A DNA stretch of 64,000 bases from Achromobacter xylosoxidans. GTDB taxonomy: Bacteria; Pseudomonadota; Gammaproteobacteria; Burkholderiales; Burkholderiaceae_B. Position numbers and translations under genes: made by a program. Of this stretch, positions 1 to 8,014 are shown piece by piece; position 1 is the stretch's first letter; each line of letters begins with the position of its first letter. The stretch is from the NCBI RefSeq assembly GCF_001457475.1, contig NZ_LN831029.1, forward strand, positions 5,642,001-5,706,000, given 5' to 3'. A model generated the notes under the pieces. The model was not told the DNA's origin, made no database searches, and was given only the letters and a program-made list of their open reading frames with translations.

Positions 1-312
1 TTCGCGCTGCGTGTCAGCCTGACACGCGAAGGCGGCCTGGCCTACCTGCCCGGCCTGGCTCGCACGCGCAGCATCGACCTGACCGACTGCCCCCCCGGGC
101 TGCGCCAGGAGGTCGGCGAAGCCTTGCGCCGCACCGCCCCGCTGGCCACGCCGGACTGCCCCGCGCAGGGCGGCGACCAGCGCTACTTCCATGTGGAACT
201 GGTGTTCCGCGACCCGGCCAGCGGCGATACCGCCAGCCTCACGTTCGACGTGCCCGAGGCGCAGGCGCCCGACGTCCTGGTGCGCCTGTGGCGCACCCAG
301 GCCGGCGGCTAA
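1..312 (+). CDS. Emfourin-like M4 protease inhibitor, 3' part
   Basis: The gene enters from the left edge, so its start is not in the window; 103 codons are visible, ending in TAA. The visible N-terminal part reads LTREGGLAYLPGL, followed by an acidic strand and CPP, then a helix LRQEVGEALRR. This resembles emfourin, the small protein inhibitor of protealysin-type M4 metalloproteases, which is usually encoded next to its M4 peptidase. The peptidase would then lie just left of the window. The C-terminal half (YFHVELVFRD and the acidic strand after it) looks like an all-beta fold. The family assignment comes from motif memory only. Confidence 0.6.
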   Translation, partial: FALRVSLTREGGLAYLPGLARTRSIDLTDCPPGLRQEVGEALRRTAPLATPDCPAQGGDQRYFHVELVFRDPASGDTASLTFDVPEAQAPDVLVRLWRTQAGG

Positions 313-346
313 AACGACGCGCCTGCGCGCCCGGCATGCGCCGGTC

Positions 347-1579
347 TCACTCCGCCGCGCGTTGCGGCGCCTTGGCCGGGTGGGGCCGGAACTGGCCGAT
401 CTGGATCGCGCGGCCCGCCAGCAGGCCGCAGCCCGCCATCGCCAGGCACAATGCGGCGCACAGCCCGAGCGCCGCCGACCAGCCACCCAGCCGGTCGTGC
501 ATGGCGCCGACCAGCGCGGGTCCGCTGGCGGCGAACAGGTAGCCCACGCACTGTGCCATACCCGACAGCGCCGCCGCCTGCTGGGCATGACTGGCGCGCA
601 GGCCCACGAACATCAAGCCCAGAATGATGCCACCGCCCGTGCCCAATCCGAGCAACACGATCCAGAGCGTGGCCCAGCCCGGCGCCGCGATCAAACCGAC
701 GAACGCCGCCAGCGAGGACGCCGCCGAGCAGAACGCGGCGGCGCGCTGGTCCTTCATGCGTCGCACCACCGGCGCCAGGAACAGCGCCGGCCCGGCCGAC
801 ATCAACTGCAGCAGGCCGTGCAGCGAGCCGGCGCGCTCGGCCGTATAACCCGCGTCGCGCAGGATCGCCGGCAGCCAGCTCACGCCGACGTAGAACACGA
901 ACGAATTGATGCCCAGGTACAGCGTCACCTGCCAGGCCAGCGCCGAATGCCACAGCCGGCCGCCGTGCGGCGCGTGCGCGGTGGACGAAGCCGGCGGCGT
1001 ATGGTTGGCCAGCTGCGGCAGCCACAGCAGCACGCCGGCCACGGGGATCACCAGCAGGCACAGCGCCGAGAAGCGCCAGCTGCCTCCCGCCAGGCTGGCC
1101 AGCGGCACAGCCAGGGCCGAGGCGGCGCCGGCCGCGATGCTCATGGTCAGGACATACGCCGAGGTCAGCCCCGCCACGCGCTGCGGAAAGTCGCGCTTGA
1201 GCAGGCTGGGCAGCAGCACGTTGCCGATGGCGATGCCCGAGCCGATCACTGCCGTGCCCGTATACAGCGCCCAGGCCTGGCCCTGGCTGCGCAGCACGAT
1301 ACCGCCGCCGATCAGCAGCAGCGCCGCGAACAGGGTGCGCTCCAGCCCGTAGCGGCGCGCCATGCCCGCCGACACCAGCGAGACGACGGCGAAGGCCAGC
1401 AGCGGCAGCGTGATCAGCATGCCGGCCGCGGTATTGGACAGGCCGAGCTGCTCGCGGATCAGGCCGACCAGTGGCGGCATGCCCGTGACCGGCGCGCGCA
1501 GCGCCATGGCAATGAAGAGGATGCCCACGATCAACAGGACGGGGCGTTGGGAAGCGGGGGAGGAAGCGGAAGGAGTCAT
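347..1579 (-). CDS. CynX/NimT-family MFS transporter
   Basis: A 410-residue polytopic membrane protein with about 12 hydrophobic segments. The opening segment with ALRAPVTGMPPL and the following LGLSNTAAGMLITLP is characteristic of the CynX/NimT (YeaN) branch of the major facilitator superfamily, whose members include cyanate and 2-nitroimidazole transporters. The substrate cannot be read from sequence. It is divergently transcribed from the AraC-type gene at 1666, with an 86-bp gap. This is the same arrangement as nimT/nimR in E. coli, which suggests the neighbour regulates it. Confidence 0.85.
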   Translation of the reverse strand: MTPSASSPASQRPVLLIVGILFIAMALRAPVTGMPPLVGLIREQLGLSNTAAGMLITLPLLAFAVVSLVSAGMARRYGLERTLFAALLLIGGGIVLRSQGQAWALYTGTAVIGSGIAIGNVLLPSLLKRDFPQRVAGLTSAYVLTMSIAAGAASALAVPLASLAGGSWRFSALCLLVIPVAGVLLWLPQLANHTPPASSTAHAPHGGRLWHSALAWQVTLYLGINSFVFYVGVSWLPAILRDAGYTAERAGSLHGLLQLMSAGPALFLAPVVRRMKDQRAAAFCSAASSLAAFVGLIAAPGWATLWIVLLGLGTGGGIILGLMFVGLRASHAQQAAALSGMAQCVGYLFAASGPALVGAMHDRLGGWSAALGLCAALCLAMAGCGLLAGRAIQIGQFRPHPAKAPQRAAE

Positions 1580-1665
1580 GGCGCCAGCTTAGAGAAAGCC
1601 GGCTCTGCTGAATTTCGAGATAATGACAAAATATCCTCAAATCCAGCCAAGCCCGCGCCGCGCCA

Positions 1666-2451
1666 ATGTATCCGCCGCAAGCCCACAGCCCCTACTTCGA
1701 TCCCGACACCCCCGCGCAATGGACGTACGCCATGCGTGTGGACGCCGCCCGCAACGAGCACGAATCGCCCACCCATCGCCATCGGATGGGGCAGCTGGTG
1801 CTGTCGCTGCAAGGCGGGGTGACGAGCTTCGTGCCGCAGGGCCTGTGGATGGTGCCGCCGCGCTGCGGCGTCTGGATCCCCGGCGGCGTGCCGCACAGCA
1901 ACCGCGTCACCGACAACGGCCGGGTCTGCTTCCTGTTCGTGCCGGCGGACACGCCGGGCCTGCCGACGCAATGCTGCACGCTGGCGGTCACGCCGCTGGT
2001 GCGCGAAATGGTGGCGCACCTGGCCGACCTGGCGCCGGCCGACACCGCCTTGCCCGCCAACCGCCGGCTGGCCGAGGTGCTGGTCGAGCAGTTGGCGCTG
2101 ATGCCCACGGAACAGCTGCACCTGCCCCTGTCCGACCACCCGCGCCTGCGCGAGATCGCCGCGGCGCTGCGCACCGATCCGGCCGACCGCAGCACGGTGG
2201 CCGAATGGGGCCGCCGCATGGCCATGAGCGAACGCACGCTGGCGCGCCTGGTGCAGCAGGAGGTCGGCATGAGCTTTGGCCGCTGGCGCCAGCAGATGCA
2301 TATCGTGATGGCGCTGCAGCGGCTGTCGTCCGGCGTATCGGTGCAACGCACCGCCGAAGACCTGGGCTACGAATCGGTCAGCGCCTTCATCACCATGTTC
2401 CGCAAGACGCTGGGGCAGACGCCGGCGCGCTATTTCGCCGACAAGGCGTAG
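1666..2451 (+). CDS. AraC-family regulator (NimR-like)
   Basis: A 261-residue protein with an N-terminal cupin-like sensor (THRHRMGQLVLSLQGG, then a WIPGGVPHSNRV strand pair) and a C-terminal AraC double helix-turn-helix over about residues 160-258. The second recognition region reads TAEDLGYESVSAFITMFRK, followed by the usual GQTPARYF. It faces the MFS gene at 1579, so it probably controls that exporter. The NimR-like label rests on this pairing and on the short cupin-AraC layout. Confidence 0.85.
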   Translation: MYPPQAHSPYFDPDTPAQWTYAMRVDAARNEHESPTHRHRMGQLVLSLQGGVTSFVPQGLWMVPPRCGVWIPGGVPHSNRVTDNGRVCFLFVPADTPGLPTQCCTLAVTPLVREMVAHLADLAPADTALPANRRLAEVLVEQLALMPTEQLHLPLSDHPRLREIAAALRTDPADRSTVAEWGRRMAMSERTLARLVQQEVGMSFGRWRQQMHIVMALQRLSSGVSVQRTAEDLGYESVSAFITMFRKTLGQTPARYFADKA

Positions 2452-2499
2452 GCTCCGTTTGCACGGGAACCCGCGGCACGCGCCTGGCGGCGCACCGCG

Positions 2500-3267
2500 T
2501 CAGTCCCGGGGGCCCGCCACCAGGAACAGGCGCGGGAAAGGCAGCAGCACGGTGCCATCGGCCAGCGCCGGATAGGCGCGCGCGATCTCGTCGTGGTAAC
2601 GCGCCAGGAAGGCCGCCTGCTCATCGGCATCCAGCTTGTTCAGATAGGGCCGCAGCGCCGTGCCCTTGAACCATTCCACCACCGCCTGCGCATCCGCCAG
2701 CGGATGCATGTAGGTCGTGCGCCAGACGTCCAGTCGACCGCAATGCGGCTTGAGCAGCTCGTAGTACCAGGCGGCGCTGTGGCGCGGCGGATGCTTGACG
2801 CCGCCGATCTTGCCGGCCCAGGGGCCGTCGGCGGCGACCTGGCGCGCCAGCTTGTGGGCCGGCTCTTCCAGGTTGTCCGGCGTCTGCACCGCCAGGCTGC
2901 CGCCCGGCGCCAGCTTGCCCACCAGGCGCGGATAGAGGGTCGCGTGATCGGGCACCCACTGCAACGCGGCGTTGGCCAGGATCACGTCGTACCGGCGCGG
3001 CGGATTCCAGGTTTCGATGTCGGCCAGTTCGAACGCGATCGACGGCAGGCGCTTGCGCGCCGCCTGCACCATGTCGTCGGAACTGTCCATGCCGGTCACG
3101 TCGGCCTGCGGGTAGCGGGCGGCCAGCACCTCGGTGGAGTTACCGGGGCCGCAGCCCAGATCCACCGCGTGGCCGACCTGTTCGTTCGGCAGGGCGGCAA
3201 CCAGGTCGCGCACCGGGCGGGTGCGTTCGTTTTCAAAGGCGGAATACTGTTTGGCGGACCAGGTCAT
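2500..3267 (-). CDS. tam: Trans-aconitate 2-methyltransferase
   Basis: A 255-residue SAM-dependent methyltransferase. It begins MTWSAKQYSAFENERTRP, the typical Tam N-terminus, and has SAM motif I at residues 35-43 (VDLGCGPGN). It also carries ILANAALQWVPDH and the C-terminal YPALADGTVLLPFPRLFLVA found in Tam enzymes. Tam methylates trans-aconitate, an inhibitory by-product of aconitase. The start at 3267 is chosen because an AAGGAG ribosome site lies about six bases upstream and homology begins there; an in-frame ATG at 3330 would add 21 residues without similarity. Confidence 0.9.
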   Translation of the reverse strand: MTWSAKQYSAFENERTRPVRDLVAALPNEQVGHAVDLGCGPGNSTEVLAARYPQADVTGMDSSDDMVQAARKRLPSIAFELADIETWNPPRRYDVILANAALQWVPDHATLYPRLVGKLAPGGSLAVQTPDNLEEPAHKLARQVAADGPWAGKIGGVKHPPRHSAAWYYELLKPHCGRLDVWRTTYMHPLADAQAVVEWFKGTALRPYLNKLDADEQAAFLARYHDEIARAYPALADGTVLLPFPRLFLVAGPRD

Positions 3268-3319
3268 GGCGGCTCCTTGCGTGGGTCTGGATACGTTCCG
3301 CACTCTACGCCGCGTCATT

Positions 3320-3342
3320 CCATATGACAAATATATATATGG
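3320..3342. promoter_or_regulatory. AT-rich inverted repeat between tam and hydrolase
   Basis: CCATAT at 3320-3325 and ATATGG at 3337-3342 form a perfect 6-bp inverted repeat with an 11-bp AT-rich spacer. It lies in the only strongly AT-rich patch of the intergenic region between tam (leftward) and the hydrolase (rightward). It could be a promoter element or an operator; no regulator gene sits beside it. Confidence 0.35.
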
Positions 3343-3417
3343 CTATACATTCATATTTACTGGATATGTCGACACCCTGTCAGAATGCGACTATTCCCCC
3401 CATCCGGAACCTGATGA

Positions 3418-4131
3418 ATGCCCCCGCAACTGGTCCTGTTGCCCGGCATGGACGGCACCGGCGATCTGTTTGATCCGCTGCTGTCCGCGCTGCCCCCCGC
3501 GCCGCCGCCCGTGGTGCTGCGCTATCCCGCCCGCGAGCCGCTCGGTTACCCCACGCTCGAACAGCGCGTGCGCCAGGCCCTGCCCGCGCAGGCGCCCTTC
3601 GTGCTGCTGGCCGAATCCTTCTCGGGACCGCTGGGCGCCGCCATTGCCGCCGCGCCGCCGCCAAACCTGCGAGGCCTGATCCTGTGCGCCTCGTTCGTGC
3701 GCGCGCCGCATCCCCGGCTGGGCCTGGCGCGGCCGCTGGCCAACTGGCTGCCGGTCACACTGCTGCCGCGCGCGGTCCTGCATCACCTGTTGCTGGGCGC
3801 CCATGGCACGCCGGCGCTGCGCGCCGCGCTGGACCGGGCCGTCGCGCAGGTGGCGCCCGCCGTCATGCGAGCCCGTCTCCAGGCCGTGATGGCCGCCGAC
3901 CAACGCGCGGCATGTGCCGGCGTGCGTCTGCCGCTGCTATACCTGCAGGCGCGCCACGACCGCGTGGTGCCGCCCGCCGCCGCCATGCTGGTCAGGCAAT
4001 TGGCGCCGCAGACCCTCCTGGTCGACATCGACGCGCCGCACTGCCTGTTGCAGGCCGCGCCCGAGGCCGCCGCCGCGGCCATCGCCGGCTTCCTGCGCAC
4101 GCTCGACCCGGCCCCCGCCGCCGGTGCATGA
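3418..4131 (+). CDS. Alpha/beta-fold hydrolase
   Basis: A 237-residue compact alpha/beta hydrolase without a signal peptide. An oxyanion-hole strand VLLPGMDGTGDLF lies at residues 6-18. The nucleophile elbow is AESFSG with Ser67, where Ala replaces the usual first Gly. A late ARHDRVVPP supplies a likely acid and DAPHCLLQ the catalytic His, as in the esterase/lipase branch. The substrate is unknown. The ATG at 3418 is used rather than the one at 3414, which is in another frame. Confidence 0.75.
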   Translation: MPPQLVLLPGMDGTGDLFDPLLSALPPAPPPVVLRYPAREPLGYPTLEQRVRQALPAQAPFVLLAESFSGPLGAAIAAAPPPNLRGLILCASFVRAPHPRLGLARPLANWLPVTLLPRAVLHHLLLGAHGTPALRAALDRAVAQVAPAVMRARLQAVMAADQRAACAGVRLPLLYLQARHDRVVPPAAAMLVRQLAPQTLLVDIDAPHCLLQAAPEAAAAAIAGFLRTLDPAPAAGA

Positions 4132-4207
4132 GAAAGCACCCCCACGCCGCGCCCTCGGCTTCCCGGCCCCCCCCGAGGGGGCTGTTTCATCTTGAGACGG
4201 CGCGGCG

Positions 4208-4235
4208 AAAAAAAAGGCCCGCCATGGGCGGGCCC
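4208..4235 (-). terminator. Rho-independent terminator of terC
   Basis: Read on the minus strand, GGCCCGCC and GGCGGGCC form a perfect 8-bp stem around a 3-nt loop, directly followed by eight T residues. It begins about 18 bp past the TerC stop codon, so it ends the leftward terC transcript. Confidence 0.9.
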
Positions 4236-4252
4236 TCTTGCTCGTGCCGGGC

Positions 4253-5251
4253 TTACTCCGTCTTCAGCTCAGGCTGCGACGCCCCCGAGCGGGTCTTCCA
4301 CAGCGAGAACAACACCCCGCCGCCGATCAGGCCGAAGGTCACCGACAGCGACACCACGGCGGGAATCTTGCCGATGAAGCCGACCAGGAAGATCTTCGTG
4401 CCGATGAACACCAGTACCAGCGACAGCGCGTACTTCAGGTAGTGGAAGCGGTGGATCATCGCCGCCAGCGCGAAGTACAGCGCGCGCAGGCCCAGGATCG
4501 CGAAGATGTTGCTGGTGTACACGATGAACGGGTCGGTGGTGATGGCGAAGATCGCCGGCACCGAGTCCACCGCGAACAACAGGTCCACGAACTCGATCAG
4601 CACCAGGGCCAGGAACAGCGGCGTGGCCCAGCGCACCGTCTTGCCCGTGGCCGCATCCGGCTCGCGCACCCAGAAGGCATTGCCGCGCAGCCCATCGGTC
4701 ACGCGCATGCGGCGCTTGAGGAACTTCAGGATCGGGTTGGTGGCAATGTCCGGCTCCTGGTCGGCGATCATCCACATCTTGATGCCGGTGAACACCAGGA
4801 AAGCGCCGAACAGATACATCAACCAGCCGAAGTTGCTGACCAGCGCGGCGCCCAGGCCGATCATGATGGCGCGCAGCACGATCACCCCCAGGATGCCCCA
4901 GAACAGCACGCGGTGCTGGAACTGGCGCGGGATGGCGAAGAAGCTGAAGATCAGCGCGATCACGAACACGTTGTCCAGCGACAGCGATTTCTCGATCAGG
5001 AAGCCCGTGTAGTAGGCCATGCCGCTGGCCGGGCCCATCTGCCACCAGACCCAGCCGCCGAACAGCAGCGCGGCGGAAATGTAGCCGGCCGACAGCAGCA
5101 GGCTTTCGCGCACGCCGATCTCGCGGTCTTCCTTGTGCAGCACGCCCAGGTCGAAGACCAGCAGGGAGATGACGATGCCGATGAACAGCAGCCAGCTCCA
5201 GGCCGGCGTGCCGGCGAAGTCGGCTTGTAGAAATGAGAGCAAGGCTTCCAT
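4253..5251 (-). CDS. TerC/Alx-family integral membrane protein
   Basis: A 332-residue inner membrane protein with about nine hydrophobic segments. It carries the TerC signature residues: SLDNVFVIALIFS near residue 90 and LALVLIEFVDLLFAVDSVPA in the second half, with the conserved Asp/Glu in membrane segments. The family includes Alx and TerC, linked to manganese export, alkaline response and metallation of exported proteins. It is divergent from the NhaR-like regulator at 5358. No yybP-ykoY manganese riboswitch could be recognised in the short upstream region. Confidence 0.88.
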   Translation of the reverse strand: MEALLSFLQADFAGTPAWSWLLFIGIVISLLVFDLGVLHKEDREIGVRESLLLSAGYISAALLFGGWVWWQMGPASGMAYYTGFLIEKSLSLDNVFVIALIFSFFAIPRQFQHRVLFWGILGVIVLRAIMIGLGAALVSNFGWLMYLFGAFLVFTGIKMWMIADQEPDIATNPILKFLKRRMRVTDGLRGNAFWVREPDAATGKTVRWATPLFLALVLIEFVDLLFAVDSVPAIFAITTDPFIVYTSNIFAILGLRALYFALAAMIHRFHYLKYALSLVLVFIGTKIFLVGFIGKIPAVVSLSVTFGLIGGGVLFSLWKTRSGASQPELKTE

Positions 5252-5331
5252 GATGTTCCCGCTTGTATGTGAAGGCCCTCATGATCCGGATACCGGGCAA
5301 ACGGAGAAATCAGCCTGAAAGTGAGTTATGG

Positions 5332-5346
5332 TTCGAAAAAACCGAA
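5332..5346. promoter_or_regulatory. Candidate LysR (NhaR-like) operator
   Basis: TTCG-N7-CGAA forms a 15-bp interrupted palindrome in the terC/nhaR gap, ending 11 bp before the regulator start codon. The T-N11-A layout is that of LysR-type sites, suggesting autoregulation and control of terC. Confidence 0.4.
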
Positions 5347-5357
5347 GTGAAACCATC

Positions 5358-6251
5358 ATGCTCAATTACCGCCACCTGTACTACTTCTGGATGGTCGCCA
5401 AGGAAGGCGGCTTCTCGCGCGCCGCCGAGCGGCTCGACATGGCCATCCAGACCATCAGCGCCCAGGTGCGCGAGCTGGAAAAGAACCTGGGGCACCAGTT
5501 GCTGCGCCCGGCCGGGCGCGGCGTGGCCTTGACCGATGCCGGCCAGGCCGCCTTCGCCCGCGCCGAAGAGATCTTCCAGATCGGCCAGGAACTGCCCCAG
5601 GAGGTCCGCGCCGCCGCCACCAAGCCGGTGATACGGTTGTCGGTGGGCCTGTCGGACGGCATTTCCAAACTGGCCGCCCACGCCTTGCTGGGGCCGGTGC
5701 TCGACACCCCGGACCTGCGCCTGACCTGCCACGAGGGCGAGGTCGAGGAACTGCTGGGCGAACTGGCGCGCCACCACCTGGACCTGGTGCTGGCCGGCCA
5801 GGGCGCGCCCGCCAACCCCAACCTGCGCCTGACCAGCGACCGCCTGGTGTCCTCGCCGGTGGACTGGTACGGCCCGGCGCGGCTGGTGCGCAAGGCCGAT
5901 ACGCTGGACTTTCCGCGCTGCCTGGAGCGCCTTCCCGTCCTGTTGCCCACCGGTCATTCGGTGTTGCGCCAGACGCTGGACCGCTGGTTCAATGAGCAGG
6001 GCGTGCGTCCCAACGTGGTCGGGGAATTCGAGGACAGCGCGCTCATGTCGGTATTCGCGGCGCGCGGGTTGGGCGTCTTTCCGCTCAGCCGCCTGGGCGG
6101 CGGCGACGTCGGCCTGCTGCGCGGCCTGCGGCCGCTGGCGCGCTGCGACAGCGTGCACGAGGAAATCCACGGCATCCGCAATCGCCGCGGGCAGCACCAC
6201 CCCCTGGTGCAACGCATCCTGGCGCATGCCAAGACTTCGGTTTTTTCTTAA
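5358..6251 (+). CDS. nhaR: NhaR-like LysR-family transcriptional activator
   Basis: A 297-residue LysR-type regulator. The N-terminus MLNYRHLYYFWMVAKEGGF is diagnostic of the NhaR subgroup, followed by a winged helix-turn-helix to about residue 65 and an effector domain. E. coli NhaR responds to sodium and activates the nhaA antiporter. Here no antiporter is adjacent; the divergent gene encodes TerC, hinting at an ion or pH link. An in-frame ATG at 5328 exists, but similarity begins at 5358. Confidence 0.85.
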   Translation: MLNYRHLYYFWMVAKEGGFSRAAERLDMAIQTISAQVRELEKNLGHQLLRPAGRGVALTDAGQAAFARAEEIFQIGQELPQEVRAAATKPVIRLSVGLSDGISKLAAHALLGPVLDTPDLRLTCHEGEVEELLGELARHHLDLVLAGQGAPANPNLRLTSDRLVSSPVDWYGPARLVRKADTLDFPRCLERLPVLLPTGHSVLRQTLDRWFNEQGVRPNVVGEFEDSALMSVFAARGLGVFPLSRLGGGDVGLLRGLRPLARCDSVHEEIHGIRNRRGQHHPLVQRILAHAKTSVFS

Positions 6252-6337
6252 TTATTGTCACAAAGACGCTGGTTTTTCAGAAGCTGTTTCCGCTCTATCG
6301 TGGCGTTTCTTTCCTGAATCACCGGAGTACCACCGCA

Positions 6338-6739
6338 ATGAAGAAAATCATCTGGATCGCTTTCGCCGTGCTGGCGGCGCTATGGACCGGGCTGGTCGCC
6401 ATCACGCTGCAACTGGCGGACTGGGTGCTGGCGACCATCGCCTCGACCCAGGTGCCGGGCGCCACGGCCATCGGCTCGGCGCAGTGGGAAGCGCCCGCCT
6501 GGGCCGCGCCCTGGGTCGACGCCGGCCTGATCCAGTCGCTGCAGTCCGGCCTGGTGTGGCTGGTGGACCTGCTGAACCAGATCCTGCCCGCCGCGGGCAG
6601 CCTTGGCACCTGGATCTCGGTGCTGGGCTGGCTGTTCTGGGGCTTCATCATGGCCGCGCTGCTCATCCTGGCGCTGATCCTGCACTGGCTGGCGGGCAAG
6701 CGCCCGCAGGGCGACGGCGCCGGCCGCCAAGTGGTGTAA
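6338..6739 (+). CDS. Small inner membrane protein of unknown function
   Basis: A 133-residue protein with one N-terminal hydrophobic segment (residues 4-26) and a long hydrophobic C-terminal stretch (about 78-117), ending in a basic tail. The middle is amphipathic and Trp-rich. A CCGGAG ribosome site lies 13 bp before the ATG. No family is recognised. The next gene starts 52 bp downstream on the same strand, so they may be cotranscribed. Confidence 0.6.
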   Translation: MKKIIWIAFAVLAALWTGLVAITLQLADWVLATIASTQVPGATAIGSAQWEAPAWAAPWVDAGLIQSLQSGLVWLVDLLNQILPAAGSLGTWISVLGWLFWGFIMAALLILALILHWLAGKRPQGDGAGRQVV

Positions 6740-6791
6740 TAAGGCGGGCAACGCGGCATCCCGGCGCGCTGCCTCCTTACAGGAGCGTACC

Positions 6792-7394
6792 GTGCCGTCC
6801 CGATTCCTTCGCGCCGCCATCCTGCCCGCCGCCTTCGCGGCGCTGGCGCCCGCCCATGCGGGCACGGCGCCATATGGCATCGACGTCTGCACGTTGAGCG
6901 GCACCTCGGGCCAGTACAGCGTGCGGGTGCGCAATACCGGCTCGGCGCCACTGGCGCGCGCCGACATCACCGGCGTGCGGCTGGACGCCGCGGGCCGGGC
7001 GCAGGGCGACATCGCGGTGAGCCTGACCGCCATCCCCCCCGGCAGATACGAAACCGCCATTCTGGCTCGCCACGGGGAATCGGCCGCGCTCGTCAGCATT
7101 GCCACCTACCGCGTCGTCGATGGCGTCGAAACCCGCCAACAGGAATTGTTCGCCGGCAAGGTCGCTCACGTATCGCCCGGCTCGGCGCTCCAGTACACGC
7201 TGGCGCCGCTCGCCCTGCGCGGCTGGACGGTGGCCTACGGTGGCGCCAACGCGCCCCGGCTGGAGCCGGGCAGCGCCGTGCTGCTGGCCTATCCCGCTCG
7301 CGGCGGCAAAACGGTCGACAGCCGGCCTGAGGCGGGCCGCAGCCCGACCGAAGTCACGCCGCTCAAGCCTTGCGTGGTGCCGCGCGGCCGATAG
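6792..7394 (+). CDS. Secreted hypothetical protein
   Basis: A 200-residue protein with a Sec signal peptide (MPSRFLRAAILPAAFAALAPAHA, cleavage after AHA). The mature part is a beta-rich domain (YSVRVRNTGSAPLARADITGVRLD) resembling an immunoglobulin-like or CARDB-type fold. A Cys pair (DVCTLSG near the start, KPCVVP at the end) could form a disulfide. An AGGAG site lies about seven bases before the ATG. The function is unknown; it probably acts in the periplasm. Confidence 0.6.
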   Translation: MPSRFLRAAILPAAFAALAPAHAGTAPYGIDVCTLSGTSGQYSVRVRNTGSAPLARADITGVRLDAAGRAQGDIAVSLTAIPPGRYETAILARHGESAALVSIATYRVVDGVETRQQELFAGKVAHVSPGSALQYTLAPLALRGWTVAYGGANAPRLEPGSAVLLAYPARGGKTVDSRPEAGRSPTEVTPLKPCVVPRGR

Positions 7395-7496
7395 CGCCTC
7401 GGGCCAAGGCCGCGGCCCGGCGGCCGGGACGCGCCGGCGTCCAGGCGCGCCCCCCGCCCAGGGCCGAACCACACAGCAAGAAGCCTCGCCCCGGCA

Positions 7497-7898
7497 TCAG
7501 GTGCCGTTCAGCAGATCGCGCTCGTTCAGCAGCGCATAGACGATCTCGGGTTTGTTGTCGAAGCCGCGGCGGATGGCGGCCGGAATCGACGAGCGCGTCT
7601 TGCGGCACAGGCCGGGCTGTTCATCGAGCTGGATGGCGATGCCGCGCGAGGTACGGACCTCGTTGTCGCTGGGAACGATGCGCACCACGATGCCCAGTTG
7701 CGCCTGCATGCGGCCCTGCATCGCGCGCAGGTCTTCCAGGCTGGTGATGTTCTCGAGCCGCGCCACCAGGCGCTTTTCCTCTTCCTTGGTGAGCCGCAGG
7801 ATGCGCACGTCCGCCGCGGGGTCGGCCAACAGCCGATCGCGGTCGCACATACAGGCGCCCGGCGGGCATTCCTGGCGGATGGGGAACGGGAGATTCAT
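7497..7898 (-). CDS. Hypothetical protein with N-terminal cysteine cluster
   Basis: A 133-residue cytoplasmic-looking protein. The first 20 residues contain CPPGACMC, a possible metal site or disulfide pair. A charged helical segment follows (LTKEEEKRLVARLENITSLEDL), then a small alpha/beta stretch. No family is recognised. It is convergent with the preceding secreted protein and divergent from the gene at 8015. Confidence 0.55.
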   Translation of the reverse strand: MNLPFPIRQECPPGACMCDRDRLLADPAADVRILRLTKEEEKRLVARLENITSLEDLRAMQGRMQAQLGIVVRIVPSDNEVRTSRGIAIQLDEQPGLCRKTRSSIPAAIRRGFDNKPEIVYALLNERDLLNGT

Positions 7899-8014
7899 GG
7901 GACGCGCATCGCAATGCTATCCATCGATTCTACCCAGGAACGGGCCGCTGCCGCGATTGAATCGCCGGCGCGGTCGGGCATAATGCGCCGAGACGAAACC
8001 TCGGAGACGGTGCC

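Noticed and set aside
5252..5357. A manganese (yybP-ykoY) riboswitch before the TerC gene
   Set aside because: The 106-bp gap shows none of the conserved loop sequences and is shared with a divergent gene.
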